Shown: positions 35,085 through 47,539, counted from the first letter of the stretch. The stretch is DNA of 64,000 nt from Myotis daubentonii (GCF_963259705.1 NC_081842.1:41478796-41542795), one strand, 5' to 3'. Numbers and translations are program-made. The notes: a model not told the origin generated them from the sequence alone.

Positions 35085-35161
35085 CCCCTCCACTTTCAGA
35101 ATCCCTCCTGAGAAGGAAAAGCCAAGTCCTGCCTCAACTCTTTAGGACACAATGTTTTAGG

Positions 35162-35324
35162 GCAGAAGTTCTCAAACTTAAGTGTACACCAGAGTCACCT
35201 GCAGAGCCCTACCCTCCCAGTTTCTGAAACAATAGTTTGGGGTGGGACCCCTGAATTTACACTTCTAAGTTCTCAGGTGATACTGGTGCTACTAGTCCAG
35301 GGACCACACTTTGAGGATCATTTG
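35162..35324 (+). mobile_element. MER5A (hAT-Charlie MITE)
   Basis: Near-complete copy. It starts with gcagaagttctcaaacttaa, continues through cagagtcacctgcagagccc and the middle tttctgaaacaatagtttgg, and ends with ggaccacactttgaggatca, the inverted match to the start. MER5A is an old non-autonomous hAT element of placental mammals. Confidence 0.88.
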
Positions 35325-35789
35325 TTTAAAACTTCAAGGCTTTTCAGTGGACTGTGGATGAATATAAACACCTCTGCAGGTCAATTCACTTTCGGTTAAC
35401 ATAGAAGTGTTCCAAAACATATCAGACTAAATGACAAAGCTGGGGGAGACTCCTTTGATTGGGTAGAAACTTGTTCCTTTACCCTAGAAAGGTATCCTGT
35501 ATAAGGTGGTGGCTATCTCTTTTTGGTTCATATCTTTGGGACATATCCCACCAGATATTTTTGAGACTGATAAACATGGACATTATCACATTTGTGCAGA
35601 GGTGGCATGGACATGTTCAGGCAATTGACCTGATTGGGCTGAGTTTGGGAAGACATAAGCCAAATATTTCCTTTTCTAGGTTCTGGTCCTCACCAAAACC
35701 TATCAGAGCCACATTCCTGAAGTGGAGTCAGACTGCCTAATTTCTCTTCCTTAATACTTAGCAGCTGCTCAGCCTTTAGTTTCTCATGT
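35325..35789. other. Non-coding tract, nothing recognised
   Basis: A 93-residue plus-strand frame (35459-35740) has no recognisable domain. Confidence 0.4.
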
Positions 35790-35911
35790 CAGTTTATCAC
35801 TGTAAAAATGAGAATGATAGCCTCATAGCCATGAAGATTAAATGAGATAATACATGTAGGGTGTTTAGAATGTCTGGCACATAGTAAGTGCTCAATAAAA
35901 GCTGAGATGTT
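35790..35911 (+). mobile_element. MIR SINE 3' half, sense
   Basis: aaaatgagaatgatagcctc, attaaatgagataatacatg and tctggcacatagtaagtgct followed by caataaa, the MIR tail. The L1 at 35912 is inserted directly at its 3' end. Confidence 0.85.
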
Positions 35912-37044
35912 CAAAATCTCAGACATATGCCGAAGCAATTTCTTTACCAATACCGCCCCTAGAGCAACGGAAATTAAAGAGAAAATAAACAAATGGAACT
36001 ACATCAAAATAAAAAGCTTTTGCACAGCAAGAGAAACCAACAACAAAACAACAAGAAAGCCCACTGCATGGGAGAACATATTTGCCAATGTTATCACCGA
36101 TAAGGGTTTAATCTCCAACATTTACAGGGAACTCATACAACTTAACAAAAGGAAGATAAACAATCCAATCAAAAAATGGGCAATGGACCTACATAGATAC
36201 TTTTCTAAAGAAGATATAAGGAAGGCCAAGAGACATATGAAAACATGTTCCAAGTCACTAATCACCCGAGAGATGCAAATCAAAACAACAAAGCGGTACC
36301 ATTTCACACCTGTCAGAATGGCTATCATCAACAAATCAACAAATGATGAGTGCTGGCAAGGATGCAGAGAAAAAAGAACCCTCATGCACTGCTGGTGAGA
36401 ATGCAGACTGGTGCAGCCACTGTGGAGAACAGTATGGAGTTTCCTCCAAAAACTAAAAATGGAACTCCCATTTGACCCAGTAATCCCACTTCTAGGAATA
36501 TATCCCAAGAAACTAGAAACACCAATCAGATAGGATATATGCACCCCTATGTTCATAGCAGCAAAATCCACCATAGCTAAGATTTGGAAACAGCCTAAGT
36601 GCCCATCAGCAGATGAGTGGATTAAAAAACTGTGTTACATCTACACAATGGAATACTATGCTGCGGTAAAAAAGAAGGAATTCTTACCATTTGCAACAGT
36701 ATGGATGGAACTGGAGAACGTTATGCTAAGCGAAATAAGCCAGTCAGAGAAAGATAAATATCACATGATCTCACTCATTTATGGAATATAATGAACAACA
36801 TAAACTGATGAACAAAAACAGATCCAGAGATAGGAGAAGCATCGATCAGACTGTCAAACCTCCGAGGGAAGGTAGGGGAGGGTGGGGGTAAGAGGGAGAG
36901 ATCAACCAAAGGACTTTTATACATGCATATAAGCCTAACCAATGGACATAGACATCAGGGGGGTGAGGGCATGACTGGGGGTCTGAGGGGGGCAATGGGG
37001 CATAAGGACACATATGTAATACCTTAATCAATAAAGAAAAAAAG
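35912..37044 (+). mobile_element. 5'-truncated L1 retrotransposon
   Basis: Carries the C-terminal part of L1 ORF2, a G-rich 3' UTR (36792-37020) and a short A-rich tail with aataaagaaaaaaagaaa. It is flanked by a 14-bp target duplication with one mismatch: AAAGCTGAGATGTT at 35898-35911 and AAAGCTGAGCTGTT at 37045-37058. The duplication starts in A-rich sequence, as expected for L1 endonuclease cutting. 5' truncation at about 1.1 kb means the copy is dead on arrival. Low decay and the intact duplication place it among the younger insertions here. Confidence 0.95.
35913..36791 (+). pseudogene. L1 ORF2 C-terminal fragment, two in-frame stops
   Basis: One reading frame runs about 292 codons to a TAA at 36789-36791. 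It shows features of the ORF2 region downstream of the reverse transcriptase: [48 protein letters not shown], then WMELENVMLSEISQSEKDKY near the end. Frame is kept throughout; only TGA at 36396-36398 (a Trp codon in the usual WW pair) and TAG at 36531-36533 break it. Endonuclease and reverse transcriptase domains lie upstream in a full element and are absent here. Non-functional. Confidence 0.9.
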
Positions 37045-37058
37045 AAAGCTGAGCTGTT

Positions 37059-38990
37059 ATTTCACTTCTTGACAGAGAATATAATCCAAAACTCTCTACG
37101 TTCCATCTCTGGACCAAATACACAAGTATGGAATACAATATTCAAAGAGGACAATCTGAAGGATATGCTGTCCATACATTTTTCTAAATCAAGCCATTTT
37201 TACCAAGGCTACCTGCTTAGACTACACTTTGTTTGGAGGGCAAGAGGTTGGGGGTTGTTTGGAAAATTGCTTTCACTAAATATAACTCTGGTCTTAGCCA
37301 TGTACTGAGGGGCATCATGACAAATAATTGAATGAAATTCACTGATGTATAGATGGAAAGTGCCTTTTTAACTGCACCTTGCTCTCTTTACAAGTATCCA
37401 CTGGGAGGAATTTCTCCTGAGCAAGGCTTTCTTGTGATTCCTGAGCCCAGCAAGGTCAGGGCTAAATCTGTGCTTGCCTCTAGCTAGTGCTGGAAAGGAC
37501 ATAATGACACGAGTTAATCTTTGCCCTGGTTTCATTTCCATATTATGCCTTCTTTCTTGATGTGTCCATCTTTTTATTTTATCTTTTAGGGTTGCATGTA
37601 TTTTGTAAGCCTTGAAGAGTTGGGGTATAAATGAATAAATAAGTAAATAAAATAATTACCATCATAGGAGATGATAGAGAATGGTCATATTTCAATAATA
37701 TAGTTCCTGATAAGACAATATCCTTTCAACTTGATTTATAATTTAAGATTAGGATAGAGCATGTTTTCATTCAGTACATGTTTTAATAATCATTCTTCCA
37801 CAGCAATCCTTAAGGAGAACTTTTGGAAGGTTATAGGTTGAAGGCTCTGGAATACTTAACAGAAAAAAAAAAAGAACTTCATAAAATAGCACACACAACA
37901 CAAAGAAAATATGAATCCCATACAAACTAGAAATACGTGTGCCCGTTGGTGATACAAAGCCTGTGCTCCCACTGGCTGGGGGACAGCGGGAGGATTGTCA
38001 GTCCTGTGACCAATGTGAATTTCCATTGCTCTAGGGTACGATATAAGGACACCTGTGGTAACCATTTTATAAAGTGAAACATCCTTCTGCAAGTTGAATG
38101 GGAACCTTCCCCCACGCCATGACACCCCCACCTGCCATTGAAAGCAGTTGAAAAGTGTAGGAAGCTGTACATTGGATTTTCTCAAAGTAAGATCCACCAT
38201 TATAAATAACTCAGATTCAGAAGCCTCGGCACTCTAAGTGAGGCCCACATTTCCTTCCAGATGGATGTTGTTTCATTACATGGTATGATGAAATCACGGC
38301 CAATAGAGCAAGAATCCCTCTGGGAATGACAGGACAAAACCTTTTAGTGAGTATTTCATTCTCAGATCTAAGCGGGAGCCATGCAGGCCCCTAGCCTAAG
38401 AAGTGTTGAGTGCTATACAACTGTTAGACCCCGGCAGCATTGGCCCCTCTTCAGCTTCAGTTCCCTGCCCAGGGGTTCAGGGTGTGACAGATGTGGTTGG
38501 GCACCGAGCAGGGCTCTGCAGAGTGCTGGGACTGTGAAATCTCCCTGCCGGGGCAAACAGGGGAGGCGCTGTTTATCACATTCCACCAGCCTGCCTCCTG
38601 ATCCCGCCTCTCTCTGAAGAATATACTTTCCTGTCTTAGGATTTATGAATGGAAGGGTTCCTGGGAACTTTTTTCTCTTTCTCTCCTGAATTCTCATCTT
38701 TTTGGATCAGCTCCTCCTCACTCCGCACTTTTCTATGGAACGTTCTTTCAGGTCCATCCGTTCCCACCACATCCCCCTTCTTTCTCACAAAGATTAACAC
38801 AATCTTTTCCTTTTCAGAGAGCTCAGTTTAATTTTGAGGAAACAAATTAAGACAGTCTCCAAAAGGTGTCTGATCTTGGAATTCTCATCAGGTTCTAACT
38901 CAGATTTTTCTTAAAATTGAAAAGTTTAACTTGAACATGTTTGTTTTCTAGAGGTCAATCTCAGCATCTCTAATAATAGGATGACTATGT
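37059..38990. other. Non-coding tract, nothing firmly recognised
   Basis: Includes an imperfect TAAA-type run at about 37628-37652 and an A run at 37861-37873. Overlapping frames on both strands between 37856 and 38831 lack domains and splice support. Confidence 0.4.
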
Positions 38991-39540
38991 GTCTCCTGAG
39001 AAATGCAATATGAAGCATGTAGTTACCTATTTTTTTTCCCCTTTACCAGGGCGTTATTTTGAAAAATCTGTGCACCCATGTTACCATCATGATCAAGACA
39101 TAGAACTTTTCCATCACTCCAGAAAATTCTCTCATGGCCCTTTATTGTCAATTTGTTTCTCCTGTGCTCAAAGCCCACCTCTATTTTGATTTCTAATATC
39201 ATGGATTAATGTTGCAGGATATTGAATGTCAGATAAATGAGATCATGTAGTATGATCTTTCATTCAGTATAATGCTTTCAAGATTTATCCATATTGATAG
39301 GTATATTATTAGTTAATTTGTTTTTAAGTAATATTCCACTGTATGAATATTTGGCATTTTGTTTGTTGACTTTCCTATTGATGGATATAAGGGTTGTTTC
39401 CAATTTGTAGTGATGATAAATAAAGACATTATGAACATTCTTGTAATAATCCCTTTTTGTGACCATGTGCTTTCATTTTTCTTGGTTATATATGTAGGAG
39501 TGGAACTGTTAGTTCTATGAAATCTTCCTTCCAAAAAATG
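38990..39540 (-). mobile_element. Old L1 (L1M-type) fragment, antisense
   Basis: On the plus strand it shows aaaatctgtgcacccatgtt, a tagaacttttccatcactcc segment, then taatattccactgtatgaat, ggatataagggttgtttcca and taaagacattatgaacattc. The minus-strand frame at 39313-39534 keeps a VEYYLKTN-like end, the eroded form of the MEYYAA region of ORF2. Confidence 0.75.
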
Positions 39541-39544
39541 TTTA

Positions 39545-40145
39545 ACTTGAATCTAATCAGACCTATAGACGCAACTGCCAGTTTATAGAAAACATGAGAA
39601 ATAGAAGAAAAGGTTAGGCCACCACCAGAAAACAATATGACATTCTACCAGACAACTGGCCTACAGTCTTGTAAAAGAGTCATTGTCATGTGCAAAGATA
39701 ATTGTTGGTGGGATTGAGCAGGGGATGGGTGGACGGCATTGATTTGGATGATAAGAAATTTAAGAGTCATAACAGCCAATGTAATGTGTAGTCTCAATTG
39801 ATCCTGGTTTAAATAAATCCAGCTATAAAATATATATTGGGTAAATTGAGTGTGAATTGGGTTTTAGGCAATATTAGAAAATATTTGTTAATTATATTAG
39901 TTGTGATACTGGTACTGTAGTTATACCAAACATATTCATATTTTTATAAATGAATATTAAAATGTTTAGAAGAGAAATGTCATGATATCTGAAATTTACT
40001 TTGAAAGACTTCCCTAGAAACAAAATATATGAAACAAATATGGCAAGTGCTAAAAATTATTAGATCTAAGTGATGGGTACATGGGTGTTTTTTATAGGAT
40101 TCTCTTATTTTATTTGAAAATCTTTATAACAAAAGGACAAAAATT
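39545..40145 (+). mobile_element. Old L1 (L1M-type) 3' end, sense
   Basis: aatatgacattctaccagac followed by aactggcctacagtcttgta, then gaaatgtcatgatatctgaa, then gtgatgggtacatgggtgtt, and a final tttataacaaaagg. This is the order of an old L1 3' UTR. It abuts an antisense L1 fragment. Both carry sequence from near the 3' end, so this is two insertions rather than one inverted copy. Confidence 0.65.
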
Positions 40146-41054
40146 ATTTTTGATGAGCAATAGTAATTTAAATTTTTATTTCCATCTTGTTTTAATTCAT
40201 AGAAAATAGGCCCTGTTACTTCTTCACTGTATCCCCCCAGGTTTAAATTGGTGGATGGCAAAATAGAGAGTCAGTGAGGCTGCAGAAACATCTTAAAATC
40301 ATTTTGCATTTAACGAACACACAATTTATAATATAAATATAATTTGTAATTCCTTAGCCTAAATTATTATCCAGTGAGCTATAGCTAGTCTGAAGCAAAG
40401 ACAAAATAATAGATTTAGATCTCAGCGTATACAGCCCTTTACAAAAGCTGCAAGGATTTCAACCATTAAGAATTTTCAACTCATCTCTACCTGTCTCTCC
40501 AATATGTTGCAACACGACAGAAAGTTTATTTTACACAAGCAGTTTCTGTTCACACTTTTCTAATTATGAGTATCAAACAGAGTTTCACCTTCCACCACCT
40601 CGTGATTCAGAGCATTCTTGTCTAAGCTAAACGCTGTTTTGTCTGGTGAAATGATTTGAAATTTTGCACAAACAGATCACAACTTCTTTCTTCCCCGCTC
40701 ATAAAGGAAGTCTCCTTTGCTCCTCTCAGAGTGGTATGAATGCAGCTCTGCCCTTCCGTTTCCTTCATCAGCTGGTCTGCCCTCTTTTCTTCCAATGTAC
40801 TATCACCATTTCACTGCATTCTGCTGTTTGAAATTCAGAGAGCCCCCTGGTCAAAGACAGTGTGGCTCTTCTCCATAGAGTGTCTTCTTGATGTTGCAGA
40901 AAGGCACTTACTAGTAATTAAAACAATAGGTATACAGAGGAAGACATGGTTTAAGGAAGCATTTGTTAAGGCTCAGACCTTGTGCATAGGTCGCTAATGG
41001 GAACAGCAAGGTATGGAACAGAAAAGAAAGCTATATCATATTAAAAGATATGAG
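40146..41054. other. Non-coding tract, nothing recognised
   Basis: AT-rich; an 85-residue frame at 40740-40997 has no domain. Confidence 0.4.
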
Positions 41055-41175
41055 CTTTTACGTTAGCTGCTGTGTGACCTTGGGCAAGCCATTTAACATT
41101 TCTGAGCCTCAGTTTCCTCAACTGCTCAGTGAGGAGCTCAGAGAAAATGATCTCCAAGATCATTTAAGTTCTAAT
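41055..41175 (+). mobile_element. MIR SINE core, sense
   Basis: ctgctgtgtgaccttgggca followed by agccatttaac, then tctgagcctcagtttcctca. The tail is decayed. Confidence 0.8.
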
Positions 41176-43799
41176 ACTTAATATTTAATGACTCAAAAAT
41201 TAGAGGTCTGTTGGATTTCTCTGAACAGCAAAAGGTCCATTAACAATTTGAAGAATCTGATCAGTGAGCAAGACCATATCAACTCAAATGCATTTTTGCA
41301 GCAGCACAAGTGGTAAAATGGGATGGACCGAATTCCCGTTCAGGTGCATCATCAGAGCTGGGCATTCCCTCCATGGGGCTGCTTTCATCTCTCCTCTATT
41401 TGTATCCATTAATACTCTCTCATTGTCCTTAATTTCCCCCCAATTATTATTATTTTTAACTAGAACAGACACAACAGATTAAGGATGTAAAGTTGAATAG
41501 CACAGAGCATTAGTCAAAACAGACTTTTGAAATGCCACACAATAGTCCCCTGTAGTGGTTTGTTTTATCCCCTTTCAGAGCTGGCTTCTCCCTCACTCCA
41601 CCTTTCCTGTCTTAGTCAGGTTTTGTACCAACCAACTCCCCTCATCTTGGACCAGGTAAGGTCAGCCGGAGGTGAAGCTCCAATGAGGCCATGGGAAAGG
41701 AAGGGCGCTACCTGCCTACGTGACCGGGCTCTCTTGTGGTATCATTTCGAGGTCACGGTTTTCACGCCAGCAGACTTTCATAGGTTCCTTCATTAAAAAT
41801 TAAGATTCAACTACATTACAAAACAGATTGGCAGGTTACTGGAAATTGCTATAAATAATTTATCAGTGCATCCATTCTGTTTTCTTCCAAATACTATCTT
41901 TGTTACTCTTAGCACAAAAGAAATCATATCTAACTACTGAGCTCAGAGGAAATAGAGGGAAAATGCCACCAAGTATTCCACTTAACCAAATGAAGGGAAG
42001 ACATATTATCTTCACACATTATTATATTGATGAATGATAAGACAATATATGATTGAATTTTGTGGTATGGACCATGTACTTAATTAAATGAAACATATCA
42101 TTTGAATTAGGAGAAAGCAGGTTACTGAAGTGATGAGACTAAGAAAGTTTTTCCTAACTCAAGGCCTTGTTGGCTAAAACAGATGATCCCTACAAATTAT
42201 ATGACTTAATTCAACCAACATGAAGTGAGACTGTCTTATGGAGCATAAAATAAATGAGTCAAGTCCTTCTCCATATAGACCTTTCAGTCTGGCAGATAGT
42301 GCTGAAGAAAGTGGTTGGCTGGAATACAAATTTCATAGTCCCATGAGAATGATATAATCAATGTAATAAAGGTTAGATAGCAACAAAACCACTTAGCCTA
42401 TATTGCAGCTCATCTAGAATTCTGAGAGTTCTTTGGAAGCCACACACTATGAAAAACTTTGTTTCCATGAAAAAGGGGTTTCCTTGTTTCAATTCAGGAC
42501 AAAAGGACACTTCCTCTTGGGGTCATTCCACCTCCTTTCCTGGCACAGGTATGAAGATGGAAGAACAGTAGTTGAAACTAGAGCCAAAGAGGAGGGAGGA
42601 AACGAGGTGGCTTTGGGCCAGCATGCATTCATGGTGATCCTGATGGCAAAGGTAAGCAAGTGAGGTCGGATCAGAGAGAGCAGTCGATCAGGGGGATTGA
42701 TTGTGTAGGTATAACCCGTGGTTTCCCAAGCCCTGGAGAGTGGTATGATAGGTTTACATTAATGAAAACAAAAAGCATTTTTCTGGCTTGGTCCTTTTCC
42801 ACAGAACAGTGGCAACTCCAATCTTTCTCAAATTCAAGGTATTTTTAGACTACGTCTCCTTGAATACAGACTCCTCAGTCACCACAAGGGGTCTGCCCCA
42901 TGTGAGCTCAGAGATGACTGGGCAGGTCCCAGGACACTATATCAACTCCTCCGCCACTGTGTTCTTCTTCTGCTTCCAGTACTAGCCACATGGGTCCCAA
43001 GTCACACCACTTCCTTTTGGTTGTAGCAAAACTTCTAATTGTTGCTTTAATTTGGTTTTTAGTAGTCTCTGAACTTTAGAGAAAAAGATACTAAGCTTCC
43101 TCTTCTCTCCAGTTCACTGTCAGTGGGCTCGCAAAGCAGTTCTGATTTGCTTTTCTTAAGCATTTTTCTGTAGTAATTCAGCTATTTTAATACATTCTCC
43201 CTGCTAAAGTGGCTTTAGGCAGAATATCTGAATAAGACACAGAATGATGTATAATTATTGAGTCTAGTCAGTGAATTCCATTCCACTGGATAGTGAAGTT
43301 TCTTCCCAGGAGGTTCCTCACTCTCTCCTATTAACAAGTGGCCTCTCCTGCCAGACTTCTAGACCCTGGCTGTTTGTGGTGGTACACAGCTGAAGTCCTT
43401 GTTCTAAGACCCTTGTTGAGAATGGACTGTTCAGAGTTGGTCTTTATACGTTAGGGACTTCCTTCATACAGATATTTCATAGAAGAATAACAATGTTCAG
43501 AACATAATTTGAGTTAGAAATGTTTTCAACCTATTAAATATAGAGTCATATTTTAGAAGCTCTGGAATACAACTTTATAAAGGGGTTCCAGTTTTTCTAT
43601 TCTTCCAACTCTAATTCTTACTGGAGAGAACAGAATAGGTTATTTGGAGTATTGTTAAGGAGGGTAGAGTGATAAATAGTGCTTCTAGAATGTCATACAG
43701 TGTGACAAGGACATAGAAAGTGGTACCAAGCTAAAACTGCTTTATGATCATGCCACCTACAACTGACACCAAGAGCAACTCCAATTATTGTGTACATAC
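41176..43799. other. Non-coding tract with a possible exon
   Basis: No clear repeat apart from a faint antisense L2-like trace at 42210-42360. An exon-like segment with both splice signals lies at 42549-42651 (see findings). Confidence 0.4.
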
Positions 43800-44040
43800 A
43801 ATTACTTTAGCACCAATCATAGTAACTGGTATTGCCATACAGCTAATGAATTACTAGCACATTCATTATCTTATTTAATCCTCACAATAACCCAGTATAG
43901 TGACTTAGTGTTATTTCCAGCTGACAGGTAAAATTGAAGCTTAGAAAGACTAAGCAATTTGTCCCAGATTTTTCCAAGTAGGAAGGAAAGCTAAGACCCA
44001 AACCCAGGTTTTCTAAGTTTAAATCCCATTCATCACATGT
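43800..44040 (-). mobile_element. MIR SINE, antisense
   Basis: tcttatttaatcctcacaat followed by aacccagtatag, then gacaggtaaaattgaagctt, and the head end with gacccaaacccaggttttct. Confidence 0.8.
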
Positions 44041-44244
44041 ACTGCTTCAATGTTCATTCATGGACATTCACTCCACAATCCTTATGAAGAGTACACAGTT
44101 TAGTGCCAGTCACTGTTCTGGACCCTTGGAAGTGGCGGTGGTGGCTGGCTGGGGAGGGAGAGGAGGTGGGGTTGTGTAAAGAAGAATACCCTCCTCAGGT
44201 AATCCCTTTGAACTTAACTGTTTATTTGGAAGGAATTACAGATT

Positions 44245-44580
44245 CACATTAAGTTGCAAAAAATAAGCTCAGGGAACTTTGAATCTAAAGAGAAAATAGA
44301 GTTTATCGATAGGTGTCTACAGTGCAATGAAGAATGTGTTAATGGAGGGACTCTGGGAGATTTCAGTAGAAGCCATCATATTTGCAAGGCTTCTTGGGAG
44401 AAGTGTCATTTGGATTCACATAGAAAAGATAATATGATTTCTACAGTGGATGAGACACAGAGGTGGGAAGGAAAAGTATTCTGGAGGCAGACACGAACTT
44501 GGTCAAAGATGCAGAGATGGGAAAGTATAGGCAGGTCTGAGATAATAGCAAATATCCAAGGGGGAGAAAAGGGTACTTTT
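44245..44580 (-). mobile_element. Ancient LINE fragment, L2-like, antisense
   Basis: Weak resemblance along ttcttgggagaagtgtcatt, ggaaaagtattctggaggca and cttggtcaaagatgcagaga, motifs common in antisense L2-type tails. The 109-residue frame here is a by-product. Confidence 0.35.
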
Positions 44581-47149
44581 TAATAAGCTAAGTGCCAAGC
44601 TATTCTCTGTGGTGTATTCTGCTTAAAGGTCAACACGAATGGAGAGAGATGAACTTAGTTCCTTTTCTTGAACATCCACAGGACGGGCCCAGAACTGCCA
44701 AGACTAAGAAAGCCACAGCTCTGTATTTTCTCTAGCACAATAATCCAAAAGAACTTTTATTTGTAGAGTGAAGAAAGTATACTCAAAGTTGTTCTTAGAA
44801 AAGTAGTACAGTGAGCCCGAATTGACACTCAAAAAACTAAGTAAAAAGGGACTGCAGACGGCTGGGTCTCTATTTTCTACTCCAAACAGGAATATTTTCT
44901 ATCTCCCCACCTAACTCAACCTCATTCCAAACAAATCTGAGGTTTTTACAATAATGCATACACTTCAGCAAGATAGTTTAAATTAAAAATAAGAAAATGA
45001 AGCAAAGGATATTTATCATAAGGACAGTGTACAAATATTTTTTCTTCTAAAGCTCAGCGTATTTTCTAAGAGCAGCCATGGGAGACATCTCTCTCTAGTC
45101 TTGATACCCATATTTTGGTTCTTTGTCTGCATTCATATACTGGGTCTTGTCACTGGCCATGTTTCCCTCTTTTCATTGCCTCTTAGAAACCACAGAGCCA
45201 AATTAGTGCCTCACCTTTTGGGAAATACATAAGATTTCATGGCTTGAATTTTGTGCATCAACCTCACGTTTATAGCCATGAAAAACATTCCACCCTCTGA
45301 TCAATCTAAAGTGAAGAATCATAGAAATTCTATGTTTCTGACTTACCTTTGAAGGTTTTTTTCTTAAGAAAATTTGCAAGAGTGTTTTGAAGCAGGACAA
45401 ATATAATTTCACTAAGAAAATAGAAGTTGGGTATTTTCACTATGAAAAGCTATACATGAGTCAGAAAATGGCAAATCCATTGTGTCCCATTATAAAAAGG
45501 ATCAATCTCTTTGAATATTCTCCAACAATTCCCCACCCACACCTCTACTCCACCCCGAATCTCTTCAAACAAGCATTTGGGAAACAAGTGTTAATAATAA
45601 AAACCAATCTTTTCGGGCACCTTTACACATACAGCACCACAGTCAGGTTGACTGTCCTTAATAAAATGTAGTGGATATGTATGTTTTATAGCATGGGCTC
45701 TATTGAAGGCCAAAACAATACCTGTTCAGAGGAGGTGCTCAATAAATATTTGTTAGTTGTATTTAATATGTGAAGGTCCATTATACTGGAGCCCGCCCCC
45801 ACCTAAGAAAGGATTTTTATATTGGAAACAAATTTTAAATATTTACTTACAAGCACTCTCAATGTCATCCTCACCTCAAGTATGGCTATTACTGAACCTA
45901 ATTACACAGCAAGCAAAAACTTTTTTTTAATCTGGGTGAGTTATAACTTTGATAAGCTTCAGTCCATCCTGCCTACTACTTGTTTGCTGTGACCATTGCC
46001 CTGACTATGGGCTCTTGGTAATAAAGCATTTATGGGTCTTCCATCAGGGAAAAGAGCGTGGAGCCACAGATGCAGCTCTCCTGGTTGCTCCACCACCCAG
46101 GGTGTGGAGGAGAGGGAGCTGGAACCCACAAAAGGTTTCAGCCCCAGGTGTGCAGCAGGTGGGCCCCAGATGAGCTCCAGACTCCTGGGTTCATCAGAGA
46201 CACTCTGCTCCTTTGTTTGATCACCAATTGCTTTCTCTGCCTGTTTGTTTTTCTGGTTTGGTTTCCTGTTCTGTTCATTAGTCAGTTAGTTCTTCCTTGT
46301 TTGTTCTGTGTCTCTTGTGTGTTTCTGCAGGTTACCTCGCTCCTCAGCACCGGAAGGCTAACGTCCTTTGTTCCTCATAATTTGCTTTACAGTGGTGGCA
46401 GGGAGTGGTTAGACATATGTCTGCATGTTGGTGTACAAGGGAGGTTATAGACTCACCTGTGAGCACAGTCAGTTTGTAGAAATGGTCAAATCCTTCCTCC
46501 TTGACCCTACGTCTTCAAAGTGATGTCTAAGGAGAAATCTTGGGGATGGGAGGTTGACTCTCTCAAATGCTAGCTTGGTATGTTATGCTTTGTTTTTGTT
46601 TTTAATTGTTAATGCAACACTCGCTTTACCGGGTAAAAATATATACCTGTGATGTTTAGAAAGGCACACTGACAACAGAGTGGCATACCAAACTACTCTC
46701 TGAATAGCTGTTCCTGTAACCAACTGCAAAAGGAGTGAGAAAGATTTTTATGGTCCCAGCTGACATAGAATTATTTGTCACTGGTAGGAACCACCATTTA
46801 ATTTGTGATTATTTACAAAATATTGGGACAAAAGTAGAATGAGATGCTTTTTAATTCTCACTGCCACTCTTTGAGCTTGTGTTTAAATTTATTTCGGCCA
46901 GACCCAGGCTGAGCAAATCAGAAAGTTTGGCTCACAAAAGACTCCTCATTATTATGGACTGCCCCTAATTTGTAATTTTTCAATATTTGGAATCATTCTG
47001 ACGCACAAAGCTGGAATGTACTTTGTATAATCAGAGAAAAAAAGCAAATTGATAATTTTGAATATAAAATTAGGCTATCAAAGTGCTTAGGTGAAAATCC
47101 TTTCAAGTCCCATGAATAGTATCCCACGCCTCCTGAGTCACAGGAGGAA
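44581..47149. other. Non-coding tract, mostly unassigned
   Basis: A short L2-type 3' end fragment lies at 45700-45765 (gaggtgctcaataaatattt). The part from about 45960 to 46420 has an LTR-like flavour (ctcttggtaataaagcattt), but I cannot define ends or a family. Overlapping frames at 45949-46450 are shadows of each other. Confidence 0.35.
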
Positions 47150-47275
47150 AATGTAAAAATCTCCATTCCTGGAGATTCTAATACAGTAGGTCTGGCCTGG
47201 GAACAGGAGAGCTGGGATTTTAGCAAATGCCCCTTACATGATTCTCACTCAGACAAATTTTGAAAACACTGTTCT
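47150..47275 (+). mobile_element. MER5-type hAT MITE fragment
   Basis: ttctaatacagtaggtctgg, then the right end with acatgattctcactcagaca and a ttttgaaaacactgttctag end. The left half is missing. Confidence 0.65.
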
Positions 47276-47539
47276 AGAGGCATTGACTAATAATTTCTAT
47301 AAAAATTACAAACCAGTAGCCTCTGTTGAGAAAACCAACTTCCCTCTATCCCAACCTTATTCTAGTTACTCATTATACCTGACAGTAACAATTCAACCCC
47401 CACAGCAAGCATTTCTGTCAAAACCTTAGTGTGCAAAAAATTGCCCTAGGTGTTAAGGACTAACAAATCTGCCAGATATAGTTCTTGTCCTTGAAGAGTT
47501 CATAATCTAATGCTAAAGTGCGTTTTTTAATTTAGTAAT

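Noticed and set aside
35907..36398. 163-residue frame as a host gene
   Set aside because: Its sequence order is that of L1 ORF2, and target duplications with an A-rich tail show it is a retrotransposon copy.
38990..40145. Single twin-primed L1 insertion with inversion
   Set aside because: Both halves appear to include sequence from near the L1 3' end, which one inverted insertion would not give.
45949..46450. Long terminal repeat of an endogenous retrovirus
   Set aside because: It has an AATAAA-containing segment and an LTR-like feel, but I could find no TG...CA ends, no target duplication and no adjoining primer-binding site or viral coding sequence.
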